A DNA stretch of 64,000 nucleotides from Trichomonas vaginalis G3 (taxonomy: Eukaryota; Parabasalia; Trichomonadida; Trichomonadidae): contig NC_067207.1 of NCBI RefSeq assembly GCF_026262505.1, forward strand, positions 8,586,082 through 8,650,081, in the 5' to 3' direction. Made by a program: the position numbers and the translations under genes. Shown here piece after piece: positions 31,001 to 38,765 of the stretch (position 1 is its first letter; each line of letters opens with the position of its first letter). The notes beneath the pieces are model-generated. The model was not told where the DNA came from, ran no database searches, and saw nothing but the letters and a program-made list of their open reading frames with translations.

Positions 31001-31396
31001 GGGAGATTCAAAGATTGAACGTAAAAATTTAAATAACGCAAAAGGACTCATTACATCTTCAGTAAGGAGCTTCAGATTAGGACTTCTTGCGTATTTTGAG
31101 AAATAAGACATTAGTGTTGGTATATCTTGGCTAATTGCGGCAAAATCTTCTGCAAATTCAGCTCCGTAAGGCGTTAAAGCGCCAGTTTCAGAGTCAAATA
31201 GCGTTGCACATAATGGAACTGCCATATCATGGACTAGGACTTCATAATCCAGTGGAGTTAATGTTTTTAATTCTGTATGAATATGTGTTTTGCCTATTTC
31301 AAGAGCTTTTTCTTCAGTAATTTGCTGTTCATCATTGGCACCTTCAACAATCTCGTTGGCCATATCAATAAGCTCTTGAAACATGTTATTCTCCAT
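28055..31396 (-). CDS. Large unidentified host protein, 1113 aa
   Basis: A single long frame with host codon use, predicted all-helical. The start at 31396 is preceded by the initiator TCATAT 11 bases upstream, on a leader that is also found duplicated at 33010-33073. No membrane segment, signal peptide or P-loop was seen. The C-terminal third (residues about 780-1100) has helical-bundle character, with FFRGMDAGLMNILLAGEP and WAWRSRLCLDYLKASPQELV. A tethering or Munc13/MHD-like architecture is conceivable, but I cannot support a family assignment from sequence alone. Confidence 0.85.
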   Translation of the reverse strand: MENNMFQELIDMANEIVEGANDEQQITEEKALEIGKTHIHTELKTLTPLDYEVLVHDMAVPLCATLFDSETGALTPYGAEFAEDFAAISQDIPTLMSYFSKYARSPNLKLLTEDVMSPFALFKFLRSIFESPGTLLPALQFEQPILSEFIVKVFSNVKTLASKITYSNVYREIYNITNSLQVEDKKFITDIVDDAIAECSVTSYLGRGTKFLSDEVRAYVIKETGATDEMLDELRTKIGHTTNYLMFNTYLHQQANTYEKTWINSFKGTKETFKDAQQNLLALSQKVGEMMAKKPPVGNMHVQINIKWEPKYQNTHLTRTAFLELSYLGYTTTMSLASNYAEFVLPYFDKNQKIEGRILYISEKNPDLPFQMADEETSKLIHYFEITDIEKDTVISEKFKKLGGVVTSTCGDMNSIIQIKKSDIIPVTQPQLSSDNLDLSVILDYLTTKLVIDWTRTTGRMPLVPPQDFFIAIIDFAFRHSIPSSVVFVSILSKLYEGWCEAESYLNAFTALFMVARNCCELNQTPETTKDAFENIVKDMQKKVPLELYNRLKNPVKYERSSLMPLLTLTGLIVEGDVRALIDKFLKEAKSFFVKSMLFNVKPVLSEKPTTQEANILWEYIRSINPSAHNDYQHFTFTVTSLADSMSIVSQRSKLAKSYYETNVVPVDFKTITGDTELFSQITIYLLNAFLKIPIELNDKVLFKFVFAYREVWEYLKLGPDYSPFKLFFDIVLEWITSISTRLIDWTQKTVEVDTFEVTNPRLMTSTSIGDLMTMFSQSFSFVNSLKWKNKNIVDIIFTYISTCVCCLKLYTELLTFRIVKYFPRDIIINTTDNLYVISAMKQLDTMHNISAATPQQMYVMINDFSQIKVQWSEFLHNVRPLVGASPIPDQFVDPVPYVSSIMAVIPPLFSALIEHEVYDYVSTRLWVDNSSFKKIFVKKASKKVLHPEFDSRSSSFFNDLFNKCTDFIKIRADQLTNHVNKENMIPMLSAFFRGMDAGLMNILLAGEPIKHKRVVVIMNFIQDLLASLFEPMRDDFGVTAKQYVEWAWRSRLCLDYLKASPQELVGKMNSESGQKGLIFDILVRSHTNDKYAVENAMQKDAIYLGARFTTKV

Positions 31397-31457
31397 TTTT
31401 CTGATATGAAATCGGGAAAAATCGCAAGTTTTTGTAAAATGAAACCATTCAATATAG
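31392..31457 (-). repeat. Duplicated gene leader, copy 1
   Basis: Sixty-six bases around the start of the 1113-aa gene recur with a few changes at 33010-33073. Both contain ATTGAATGGTTTCATTTTAC, ACAAAAACTTG, TTTTCCCGATTTCATATCAG and the start ATGGAG (read on the minus strand). Downstream similarity continues patchily (31770-31850 against 33105-33175). This indicates an old duplication of the gene's 5' flank. Confidence 0.8.
31404..31409 (-). promoter_or_regulatory. Initiator (Inr) of the 1113-aa gene
   Basis: On the minus strand TCATAT fits the trichomonad initiator TCA(+1)Y(T/A)(T/A). Its A lies 11 bases before the ATG at 31396, the usual short spacing in these protists. Confidence 0.6.
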
Positions 31458-32298
31458 GAAAAGGTTGGGTCTCGACTTTTTGGTATCGTTCTTCAAGCAT
31501 GACTGAAAATGGACTGGAATAGGGGAAAGAAAGTGACAATCCAGCACCGGTGAGCTTTCGAAAGTTATAAATGAAAATCAAATTTTCTTAAGCATAAAAA
31601 TACATTGTCAGATGTAATGGACATCCAATTGAAATGATTTATACGAAGGATTTTCGTAATCTTTTGAGGTATATTTAAAAATTATTATTCATCTCAAAAG
31701 GCTTGAACTGCAGGAATATACAATTCATGTTATCAAATCATCATAATGAGATAATATATGATCAGCATATTCAACTGCAAGATGTTCCTATCCTTCTCTT
31801 TGAATCTTCAATTGGTTGCAGATTTTGTGGACACTTCTCCATACTCATTTGGTGTGGTGATGGTACTAACTCTCATGACGTAAGGACTTGTTTGTTGTTA
31901 TGAAGACCTTCTTGAGTAAGAAGTAGATAAAGAGGTGGGAGATGCCTTCCTTAGGGGTGGAACGGGACATTGAGTATATGATTTCAGAATTTAGATTATC
32001 TATGACGGATTACGGTTTGAAATATATCATCAACAATAATAATCACATCAAATAGTAAAAATAATGCATCATAGATTTGCTCACTCATGTCTTGGAGGGT
32101 ATTTAATCAAATTATTTAAATATTATGAATTTCCACAAGGCAATTTCCAAAATATTAATTGCAAATGAGATTTTACTCAAATTAAACACATTAAATTCCT
32201 CAACAATTGATTGCTTCAAAATTGAAAGTCAAATGCTCTTTTATTTGCATTGAAAGAGAACAAAAAATAATTAAAATTAATTTTTAAATATGCAGTAT
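31458..32298. other. Intergenic, diverged duplicate of 33074-33270
   Basis: No gene is supported. Part of it (about 31770-31950) aligns loosely with 33105-33260 (shared TACTCATTTG and CTTGA..GAGAAG stretches), extending the duplicated 5' flank. The remainder is AT-rich without recognisable features. Confidence 0.45.
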
Positions 32299-32856
32299 CT
32301 ATATGGCCTTGTAAGCATTGAGCCGACCTTCAATATGTTTATAAAGCATATTATAAACCTGAGTAATTTGTTCGCCGGTAAGTGGGTGATAATCTGGTAT
32401 AATAATTCTCGCATCTGTATTTGGAACTAAATCTCCTGGTCTAGCAAACTTAGCTGGTTGAAGCAATCCATCTGCACCTACAAAACGACAATTAATTGTA
32501 TAAATACCGTTCACCTTTGTAACTTTAAATACGGTAGCTGAAAGAGCTACATGTCTTGCAACCATTTTTAAGCTAAAATCAATCCTATAGAAAACTTGCT
32601 TTGATAACGATGCATACTTTGCACGTTTAAAATAGTCAACAATTTTGTCTCTTTCGATAAAAAGATCAGAAGATATCTGATTTACAATAGAAAAGAGATC
32701 AGTTGTTGTATAGTCTTTTTCAATAGTTCCACTATCTACATTAAAAATAGAAACTGGAAGTTGATATATACTGGGATCACATGTTAAAAATGAAAAGTCT
32801 GTTGGCAGAGTATTTTTCTCAAGACACCTGGAAAGAGAGAATAGGATTAGAAACAT
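32299..32856 (-). CDS. Unidentified host protein, 185 aa
   Basis: The frame starts at the first ATG after an in-frame TGA. The N-terminus is hydrophobic (MFLILFSL), possibly a short signal peptide or a mis-set start. The body is mixed alpha/beta, with FYRIDFSLKMVARHVALSAT and a C-terminal helix TQVYNMLYKHIEGRLNAY. An initiator TCATTT lies 17 bases upstream. No family is recognised. The duplicated leader at 33010-33073 lies 154 bp further upstream, with its own ATGGAG running into a stop after six codons, so the gene may have lost an original 5' end. Confidence 0.65.
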   Translation of the reverse strand: MFLILFSLSRCLEKNTLPTDFSFLTCDPSIYQLPVSIFNVDSGTIEKDYTTTDLFSIVNQISSDLFIERDKIVDYFKRAKYASLSKQVFYRIDFSLKMVARHVALSATVFKVTKVNGIYTINCRFVGADGLLQPAKFARPGDLVPNTDARIIIPDYHPLTGEQITQVYNMLYKHIEGRLNAYKAI

Positions 32857-32869
32857 TCAATTTGATGTC

Positions 32870-32875
32870 AAATGA
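32870..32875 (-). promoter_or_regulatory. Candidate initiator of the 185-aa gene
   Basis: TCATTT on the minus strand fits TCA(+1)Y(T/A)(T/A), about 17 bases before the ATG. Confidence 0.4.
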
Positions 32876-33009
32876 CAGACAAATCTGTCAAAGAGAAGAT
32901 TTGGCATAAAAATTAGGATAGAAAACGCATTTAATACTAAACAATTTTTATAACATTCTATATTTATTACTTTCAAAATTTGAAATATTTTTTTCTCTAA
33001 TTTTTCCCC

Positions 33010-33073
33010 TCCATTTTCTGATATGAAATCGGGAAAAATCACAAGTTTTTGTAAAATGAAACCATTCAATATC
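33010..33073 (-). repeat. Duplicated gene leader, copy 2
   Basis: Near-identical to 31392-31457, including the initiator TCATAT and an ATGGAG. Here the ATG is followed by GGGAAAAATTAG, so it opens only six codons. It is a promoter copy without an intact gene behind it. Confidence 0.8.
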
Positions 33074-33273
33074 CCCACTTTTATGATGCTTTTATACCAC
33101 TGTATGACATTCCTATTCCCACTTTGAAGAATTTTGTATTGGTTCCCGCATTTGTGAACACCTCTACATACTCATTTGACATGCTTAGTCTCGCCCTTCT
33201 TGAACGAGAAGAAATACTCTGCAAAGTACACGAGGAGAGAGAGATCACCTATTTTGGGAGTGATGGGATATCC

Positions 33274-33568
33274 AGTTAGTATCTAGTAATTCGGTACCAA
33301 GGGTCTACGCCCCTCGGAACCAAAATTACTAGAATTTACAAAAACCATTTGACAAGTAAAATACATTTGACATTTACAAAAAATAAAAAAAATAATTTTT
33401 TAAAAAATAAACTTAAAAATTAACGTTAAAATTTTTGACACTTTACAAAATAAAAAAATAATTTTTTAAAAATAAACTTAAAAATAAATTAACTTAAAAA
33501 TTTTTTAAATTTATTTTTTAATTCTGTATATACCAAATTTTATCATAAATGCTAAATTAATTTTAGAG
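33274..33568. mobile_element. Left end of element C (split by Maverick B)
   Basis: The stretch starts near TAGTATCTAGTAATTCGG. TAGTAATT...AATTACTA forms an inverted repeat around GGTACC and CCCCTCGG, like the hairpins at the Maverick A and B ends. An AT-rich region with repeats of ATAATTTTTTAAAAA follows. AAATTTTATCATAAATGCTA at 33535 recurs at 59567 beyond Maverick B, so the two flanks belong to one repeat-bearing element interrupted by B. The exact outer boundary is inferred. Confidence 0.55.
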
Positions 33569-33795
33569 AAAAAAAAAAAAGGTATTGTGGCCTCCAGGCA
33601 CTTCGTGCCCTCTAGCCCCGAAGATGTTTAGTATGCAATGAAGTATAAAATGAGGTTTTTTTTGGGTTGTGGGGGCTTCCCAGGCACTTCGTGCCTTCTA
33701 GCCCTTAAAATTTTTGAAAGTCGTTGCTGTTGACTTTTTGGTAGAGGACTCAAAATAGTAGAACTATGTCCGGACAAGTAAGGGTCTATCGTCGC
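33569..33795. repeat. Maverick B left terminal inverted repeat
   Basis: Twelve A, GGTATTGTGG, then two hairpin modules of the type GGCACGAAGTGCC (about 33595-33625 and 33680-33710), and a unique part ending GGTCTATCGTCGC. Its complement is found at 59306-59533 with small differences. Just inside, GCTTCTCAAAG (33794) and CTTTGAGAAGC (33829) form a further inverted repeat. Confidence 0.92.
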
Positions 33796-33967
33796 TTCTC
33801 AAAGTTACGGGCGTTCAAAGAAATATACTTTGAGAAGCCTTTTCTTCCTTATAGAATGAGATAGGATGGTTATTTTACAAAACCGACAAGACCTTAACCG
33901 AGTAGTTTTCATGTTTTGTCACTTCTCTGTCACTTTTCAGGGAAAAAACATTTTTATTAAATATAAA

Positions 33968-34786
33968 ATGAATTTTACAAAACCACCGTTACCCTTCTTT
34001 GGAAATAAGAGTAGATGTAAAGATATTCTATTGAGAGAACTTAAGAAACTACCGAATGGTCTAACATTTGTAGATTTGTTCGGTGGAAGTTTCTATATAT
34101 CTCATTTGTGCCATACTGTATTCCCAAACTCAAAGATTATATGCAATGACTTCGACAACTATATGAACCGTCTCAAACATATACCAGACACTAACAAAAT
34201 ATTGAAAGAGTTAAAAGAAAAGATACCTATAGGTAAGATGGAACGTATACCATTAGATAAGAAAAATACTGTCAGAGAGGTTTTGAAAAAAGCAGAGTAT
34301 ATTGACTGGGATAGTATATCTTCTAGACTATTGTATAGTGGTTCTATAAGAGTTCATGACATTGAAACACTTATGTCAAACGTTTTATATCTTAACTATA
34401 CAAAGGTTTTCAAAGAGAACATAGAAAAATATACTGAGGGTATAGAGTTTGTGAGATGTCGTTGGACAGAGTTGTATGAAAAATATAAAAACAAGGAAAA
34501 TGTTTTCTTTATAGTAGACCCGCCGTTCTATAACACATATGATTTTCAATACCAAGTAGACTGGACTTTGAGAGACTCTTTAGAAACTTTAGACGTTTTA
34601 CATAACCATCCATGCTTTTACTTTACATCCGATAAAAGTGGTTTGGAAAGTGTCATGAGATGGTTAGAGGACATACATGACTATGAGTTTAGATATGACA
34701 AGATAGAATATGAGAGAGGTCCTATAAACCGGAAAAAGTGTCACAACAAAGAAATTTTATTGGTAAGTAAATGTGGTTTGAAATAG
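33968..34786 (+). CDS. D12-class DNA adenine-N6 methyltransferase, 272 aa
   Basis: A Dam-like enzyme that would methylate adenine in DNA. FFGNKSRCKD and FVDLFGGSF form the AdoMet-binding region (residues about 10-45) and DPPFYNT the catalytic motif (about 178-184). The start at 33968 is preferred to an upstream ATG at 33866 because the A copy starts at the same residue and the leader ACATTTTTATTAAATATAAA abuts it. It is the first gene inside the left end and overlaps the next gene by 16 bp. It may protect or mark element DNA; its target sequence is unknown. Confidence 0.88.
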   Translation: MNFTKPPLPFFGNKSRCKDILLRELKKLPNGLTFVDLFGGSFYISHLCHTVFPNSKIICNDFDNYMNRLKHIPDTNKILKELKEKIPIGKMERIPLDKKNTVREVLKKAEYIDWDSISSRLLYSGSIRVHDIETLMSNVLYLNYTKVFKENIEKYTEGIEFVRCRWTELYEKYKNKENVFFIVDPPFYNTYDFQYQVDWTLRDSLETLDVLHNHPCFYFTSDKSGLESVMRWLEDIHDYEFRYDKIEYERGPINRKKCHNKEILLVSKCGLK

Positions 34787-34902
34787 GACTACTTGTTTTA
34801 GGTTTTTTCCATTGTGTCATTTACTTATTTGACGTGGCAGAAAGATATAGAGAATATGAAGATGAACCACTGCCTGCAAATGTTCAGCATATGTACTCGT
34901 AA
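34771..34902 (+). CDS. Small single-span membrane protein, 43 aa
   Basis: The start MWFEIGLLVLGFFHCVIYLF is one membrane segment, followed by an acidic tail (REYEDEPLPANVQHMYS). The gene overlaps the methyltransferase end. A 46-aa protein in element C (59678-59818) has the same plan and a similar ending (CQHIYC), so it is conserved across distant elements. Role unknown; a virion or host-membrane factor is possible. Confidence 0.65.
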   Translation: MWFEIGLLVLGFFHCVIYLFDVAERYREYEDEPLPANVQHMYS

Positions 34903-34925
34903 GAGATATTTTTATCTAATATTAA

Positions 34926-35288
34926 ATGGACGCACAGAACTTAGCGAATGCACAGCAACCTGGACAACCAAACCCAGAGAATATTCCAAATGAAGTTAGA
35001 ATACAAACTGCAATGGCAAACTATGGTCAAGTGCCAACAGATGTACAAATGCAAACTGCCATGTCAAATGACGCTGCGTTAGGCTTACCACCATGGTATG
35101 CAAATATGAGATGGAAAGAGTTTTATACAAACCCTGAAGTGGGATATAAACAACTCTATGCAGATGACGCGAACACAGGAGTTGACCCAGAGTATGTTTT
35201 CTACCAGAGGAGAAATAGAATGTATGAGCTCCAGTTAAAGAATGCTATGGAACTCAGAAGGAAACGTAAGAGACTAGGTGGACATTAG
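34926..35288 (+). CDS. Conserved Maverick protein, 120 aa
   Basis: Same protein as 10836-11198, with one substitution near the C-terminus. Asn/Gln/Pro-rich start, internal IQTAM.N/MQTAMSN repeat, aromatic centre, basic end. It sits between two small membrane-type proteins in a run of same-strand genes separated by 18-23 bp. Function not recognised. Confidence 0.78.
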   Translation: MDAQNLANAQQPGQPNPENIPNEVRIQTAMANYGQVPTDVQMQTAMSNDAALGLPPWYANMRWKEFYTNPEVGYKQLYADDANTGVDPEYVFYQRRNRMYELQLKNAMELRRKRKRLGGH

Positions 35289-35306
35289 ATTTTTACATAT
35301 AGTAAA

Positions 35307-35549
35307 ATGGGTTTCTTTGGAAGAATAGGAAACTTCTTTCGAAATGTTGGAAGAGGTATATGGAATGGAATAAAATCTGTCGGAAGAGGAATTTGGAACG
35401 GAGTCAAAAATATTGGTAAAAGAGTAGGTCAGTTCGTTGGTATTATACCTAAAGACCCTGAACCAGAAGAACAAGCTCCTGTTATACAACAGCCTGAACC
35501 TGCACCACAGTCTAGTTGGCAACCAAATCCAACACCTCAACCGTATTAA
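35307..35549 (+). CDS. Small amphipathic Gly/Trp repeat protein, 80 aa
   Basis: Identical to the product of 10575-10817. It has a cationic amphipathic head with repeated GRGIWNG and a Pro/Gln-rich tail. I infer a membrane-disrupting virion peptide from its composition. The gene ends 3 bp before the stop of the oppositely oriented PX1 gene. Confidence 0.78.
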   Translation: MGFFGRIGNFFRNVGRGIWNGIKSVGRGIWNGVKNIGKRVGQFVGIIPKDPEPEEQAPVIQQPEPAPQSSWQPNPTPQPY

Positions 35550-35552
35550 AAA

Positions 35553-36401
35553 TTATATTTTTACCGTTCGATAGTAGTTGTATATGAGACTAAGTTCTAA
35601 GTAAAACGCATGGTATAATGGAACTATTCTCTTTCTTCCATCTGTAGTAAACCATACTTGAAAGTCTGAAATACTTCCACTCGGTGGTTCATATAGCTTT
35701 GTAGGTTTTTCGTAAAAGTCATTTGCCAAGCATAAAAAAGAGTTTTGTGCACCAGAAAATGAAGCATGAACTATAATAGCATCTGAGTCGAAAACATTTT
35801 CATATGTTCCATTAGGGTTTTCGACTTCATAAAAGTTCGGGTGTACTGGATATTCTGCAGGCTGATTTAACATCCTCAAAAATCTATACCATGCCAAGTT
35901 GTTATATTTTGTAGAAATATAAACGTCTTCTCCAAGGTCTTCTATTTTATTGATTTTAACAGTTGCATTTTTCCTGTCATATATAATATCGAGATGGTAC
36001 TCTCCTTCGTCAATGTTGTACTGTTTTGCATATTCGAGATAGATATCGTTTATTTTTTCTTGAAAAGCTTGAAGAGTTGTTTCTAAGTTTACAAGCAAAC
36101 TAACTTGTAAAAGTTTTCCCTGTTCAAATTTCTCATACGTACGTTTTTCTTTGTTATAGTATCGAACTTCAAAACCGACCGTAAATGGGAAACCATGTAT
36201 GGCTTCTGAAATGAACTTCATTCTACGAAAGCCAATAGCTTTTGTGACAGATGGGTCTCTTAACCATCTTAGTGGGTAGTCAAAACGATAGCCTTCATGC
36301 TTTACGGTCTCTGTCTCAAACTTTTGACCGACATTCGTAAAAAGTTCATCTAATGGTTTAGTTGTAGCAACTCTTGAATTTTCTTTTTCTATTGAAAGCA
36401 T
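35553..36401 (-). CDS. PX1: conserved Maverick virion-type protein, 282 aa
   Basis: It is paralogous to 42923-43783 and to the interrupted gene of element C (61428-63363). Shared landmarks are TKPLDELFTNVG near residue 15, YRFDYPLRWL near 43, KAIGFRR near 60, and a C-terminal block NSFLCLANDFYEKPTKLYEP followed by FQVWFTT and a hydrophobic end. The repeated occurrence, beta-rich composition and place beside the fibre suggest a structural (minor capsid or fibre-base) role; this is inference. It is transcribed from an 18-bp palindromic spacer shared with the fibre gene. Confidence 0.75.
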   Translation of the reverse strand: MLSIEKENSRVATTKPLDELFTNVGQKFETETVKHEGYRFDYPLRWLRDPSVTKAIGFRRMKFISEAIHGFPFTVGFEVRYYNKEKRTYEKFEQGKLLQVSLLVNLETTLQAFQEKINDIYLEYAKQYNIDEGEYHLDIIYDRKNATVKINKIEDLGEDVYISTKYNNLAWYRFLRMLNQPAEYPVHPNFYEVENPNGTYENVFDSDAIIVHASFSGAQNSFLCLANDFYEKPTKLYEPPSGSISDFQVWFTTDGRKRIVPLYHAFYLELSLIYNYYRTVKI

Positions 36402-36419
36402 ATTTTATCTAGAATAAAA
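36402..36419. promoter_or_regulatory. Shared divergent promoter, fibre/PX1
   Basis: ATTTTATCTAGAATAAAA is the whole distance between the two ATGs and is nearly its own reverse complement. A close relative, TTTACTTAGAATAAAAAG, separates the divergent genes at 53801 and 53820. The host initiator TCA(+1)Y(T/A)(T/A) is absent. Confidence 0.55.
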
Positions 36420-37793
36420 ATGTCAAATGAAACAGCGTCTATGAGAGAAATACAACACAACCGACAACTCATTATACAAGCTCTAAATAAGAACACAACA
36501 AACTTTTCAAACTATTCTAAGATATCTGAGTCATTGAAAGAAGGAAACTTAAAACTGACATTAAACCCTTTAACAGACGAGTTTCTGTTTCAAGACAACA
36601 AGAACCATACTGTTTGTATAAATCCAACAAAAAGAACTTTAAACGAGAAACCTATAGATGAACTTCTTTTGAAAGCAGATATTGACAACAAAGCTGACAA
36701 AGAGTATGTCATTGAAAAAGTTCAAGAAGAACATGACAGAGCAGATGCAACATATGCAACGAAAGAGGATGTTGAAAAGAAAGCTGACAAAACATATGTT
36801 GACGATGAGTTAGCATATGTGGCTAGTGCGTTAGTGAAGAAGGCAGATAAGGAATATGTGGATGAAAAAGACAATGAAATTATAGAAAGGGTTGAATGGT
36901 ACCATGAACGGACATCGAAGATTTTAAAAACTAAAGCCGATACAGGGTGGGTTTCAGGATGTTTAGACCTTAAAGCGGATAAGAACCATACACATACCAT
37001 TGCAAATATTACAAACTTACAAGAAACCTTAAACAGGAAAAGTGACGTTGGACATACACATACCATTGCAAATATTACAAACTTACAAGAAACCTTAAAC
37101 AGGAAAAGTGACGTTGGACATACACATAACTTCTTCTCAACTGTTGGTATAGAAAGTATTTTAGGAACGATTGAAGAAACTGGTGGGGGTGGATTATATT
37201 TTAAACCTCCTAACTTTCCAGAAGGTTTAACATCGGATAAAGACATTAGATGTAGAAATGTCTATGTCATGGAGGATGAAAACAAAGTTAAATTCACTGC
37301 TCAAGATTTATATGATAAAAAAGCTGACAAAACAGAGCTTCAAACATTAAAGACAGAAATACTTCAAACAGTATATCCTATAGGTTCTATATATACGTCA
37401 ATGAACTCTACCAGACCAGAAGTAGTACTTGGTTTTGGAACTTGGACTCAAATAGTCGACAGGTTTTTGTATTGTGCAAACTCTTCAAAGGAAACAGGTG
37501 GAAGTAAAACGATTTCAGGTGCAAATTTACCTGCGCACAGTCACTACATAGATTTAAGTACAACTAACGCAGGTTGGCATAGTCATAGATATTGGGATTG
37601 GTCATCAATGACAAAAGGTAAAGGATATGATGTTAAAAACAACGTTAAGTTTGCTATAGATTGTTACTGGAGTAACACTGAGGGAGGAGGAAACCATATA
37701 CATCGCGTTTCAGGGTATACGCAAACAACGGGACAAAGTAAAGAATACATGCCACCTTACATGACAGTTTACGCATGGTATAGAATTGCTTAG
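36420..37793 (+). CDS. Trimeric fibre protein with phage tail-collar type tip, 457 aa
   Basis: The N-terminal 80 residues are an attachment region (MSNETASMREIQHNRQLI). Residues about 85-230 form a stalk of short repeats on the pattern KADK.YV (ADKEYVIEKVQEEHDRADA, KADKTYVDDEL). A 22-residue unit (IANITNLQETLNRKSDVGHT) occurs twice at about 195-240. Residues about 317-457 are the tip: YPIGSIYTSMNST, GFGTWTQI, three His-x-His motifs (HSH, HSH, HIH), and the end MPPYMTVYAWYRIA. This is the layout of T4-like baseplate/tail-collar receptor-binding domains. A receptor-binding virion fibre is inferred. Confidence 0.82.
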   Translation: MSNETASMREIQHNRQLIIQALNKNTTNFSNYSKISESLKEGNLKLTLNPLTDEFLFQDNKNHTVCINPTKRTLNEKPIDELLLKADIDNKADKEYVIEKVQEEHDRADATYATKEDVEKKADKTYVDDELAYVASALVKKADKEYVDEKDNEIIERVEWYHERTSKILKTKADTGWVSGCLDLKADKNHTHTIANITNLQETLNRKSDVGHTHTIANITNLQETLNRKSDVGHTHNFFSTVGIESILGTIEETGGGGLYFKPPNFPEGLTSDKDIRCRNVYVMEDENKVKFTAQDLYDKKADKTELQTLKTEILQTVYPIGSIYTSMNSTRPEVVLGFGTWTQIVDRFLYCANSSKETGGSKTISGANLPAHSHYIDLSTTNAGWHSHRYWDWSSMTKGKGYDVKNNVKFAIDCYWSNTEGGGNHIHRVSGYTQTTGQSKEYMPPYMTVYAWYRIA

Positions 37794-38749
37794 TCGTCAT
37801 TTTCAACTTCTTTAGCATATTCGTCAGGAGTTGTCTTATATTTGTTAGGAACTGTCTTTGAAAGTATACCACCTTGAACCTTAACAAGTTTGAAACGAGG
37901 TCTGACAATAGTAGTTTTATCTTCTGCTTGCAGTCTGTACATTTTGCCATGTTTGCCTAAAACTTCATAATATTCTCTTGTATACTTTCTTCTATTTTTA
38001 CGAACACGAACGTGAGTACCTGTCGAGTTCCCATTGTTGTCATAGTCAATAGTATTTTCATATGGGTCGCGTTTAGGTATTTCTATTTTTACTTTGTCAC
38101 CTTTCTTAAGTTTGAAGCCTGGCATTCTTTCTTGTTTGTCTCTTTTGACTAAACTATTAAATATATAGTCTTTCTCTAAGTCGGGGTTGTTTTTCATTTC
38201 TTCAGGGGAATGGTTTCCCAAACCTTTTTGTTTACGGCTATTGTAAATATTTAAAACTTGTCTCATCTTTGCCATGGAGAAGTGTCTATACTTGTCGTCA
38301 TATGACATTTCATTTGCTTCACCACCTTGTGGTTGGTTTAAGTCTCTTAAGATTTTTATACAACTGTCAATGACACCAAGAGCAGAATGATTTTGGTCGA
38401 CAATGAAATATTGGTTTACATTTTTTGAACGCAGATAGTTTTTAATATCGTCTGATTTGAAAGAACTTTCACAGTCAGATGTCAGTTTTGTTGGATGGTA
38501 TTTGTCAACGAATATTGTCAAAGCAGTTTTCACATCTAAAATATTTTTGGACCATAATGGTATGGCTTCACAGTATCTTGTGTTTTGACCAACAAATATT
38601 AGCCAGTATGGTGGTCCATCTTCTCTATATCTCGGAATGTTTTCCAAGATATCCATAAACCAAGCATTTGGTGTTGAACTAAAGATTTTTACCATGAGTG
38701 CTTTCTTTGTTGCCTTAGAAACATAGGGGTCCTTGTTTGAATTCGTCAT
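37790..38749 (-). CDS. Maverick integrase (rve/retroviral-type), 319 aa
   Basis: It inserts element DNA, producing the 6-bp target duplication. Catalytic core: D in MDILEN (about residue 33), D in SDCESS (about 92), and a third acidic position in GVIDSC exactly 35 residues further, which here is Asp, not the usual Glu. The C-terminus has an SH3/chromo-like block (KLKKGDKVKIEIPKR) and a basic stretch. It overlaps the fibre gene by 4 bp tail to tail and is divergent from the 137-aa gene with a 16-bp spacer. Confidence 0.92.
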   Translation of the reverse strand: MTNSNKDPYVSKATKKALMVKIFSSTPNAWFMDILENIPRYREDGPPYWLIFVGQNTRYCEAIPLWSKNILDVKTALTIFVDKYHPTKLTSDCESSFKSDDIKNYLRSKNVNQYFIVDQNHSALGVIDSCIKILRDLNQPQGGEANEMSYDDKYRHFSMAKMRQVLNIYNSRKQKGLGNHSPEEMKNNPDLEKDYIFNSLVKRDKQERMPGFKLKKGDKVKIEIPKRDPYENTIDYDNNGNSTGTHVRVRKNRRKYTREYYEVLGKHGKMYRLQAEDKTTIVRPRFKLVKVQGGILSKTVPNKYKTTPDEYAKEVENDD

Positions 38750-38765
38750 TTTTAACCCATAAGAA
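38750..38765. promoter_or_regulatory. Shared divergent promoter, integrase/137-aa gene
   Basis: Sixteen bases (TTTTTAACCCATAAGA plus neighbours) hold the leaders of both genes. The A copy has TTCTTATAGGATAAAA at the equivalent place. The AT-rich core with outward ATAA/TTTTTA resembles the other Maverick gene starts. Confidence 0.45.

Noticed and set aside
28055-31396. Assignment as Munc13/MHD or vesicle-tethering protein
   Set aside because: Only helical character supports it; no family motif could be identified by reading.
33866-33967. Upstream extension of the methyltransferase (34 more residues)
   Set aside because: The A copy starts at the later ATG, which sits right after the conserved leader; the extension lies in subterminal non-coding DNA.
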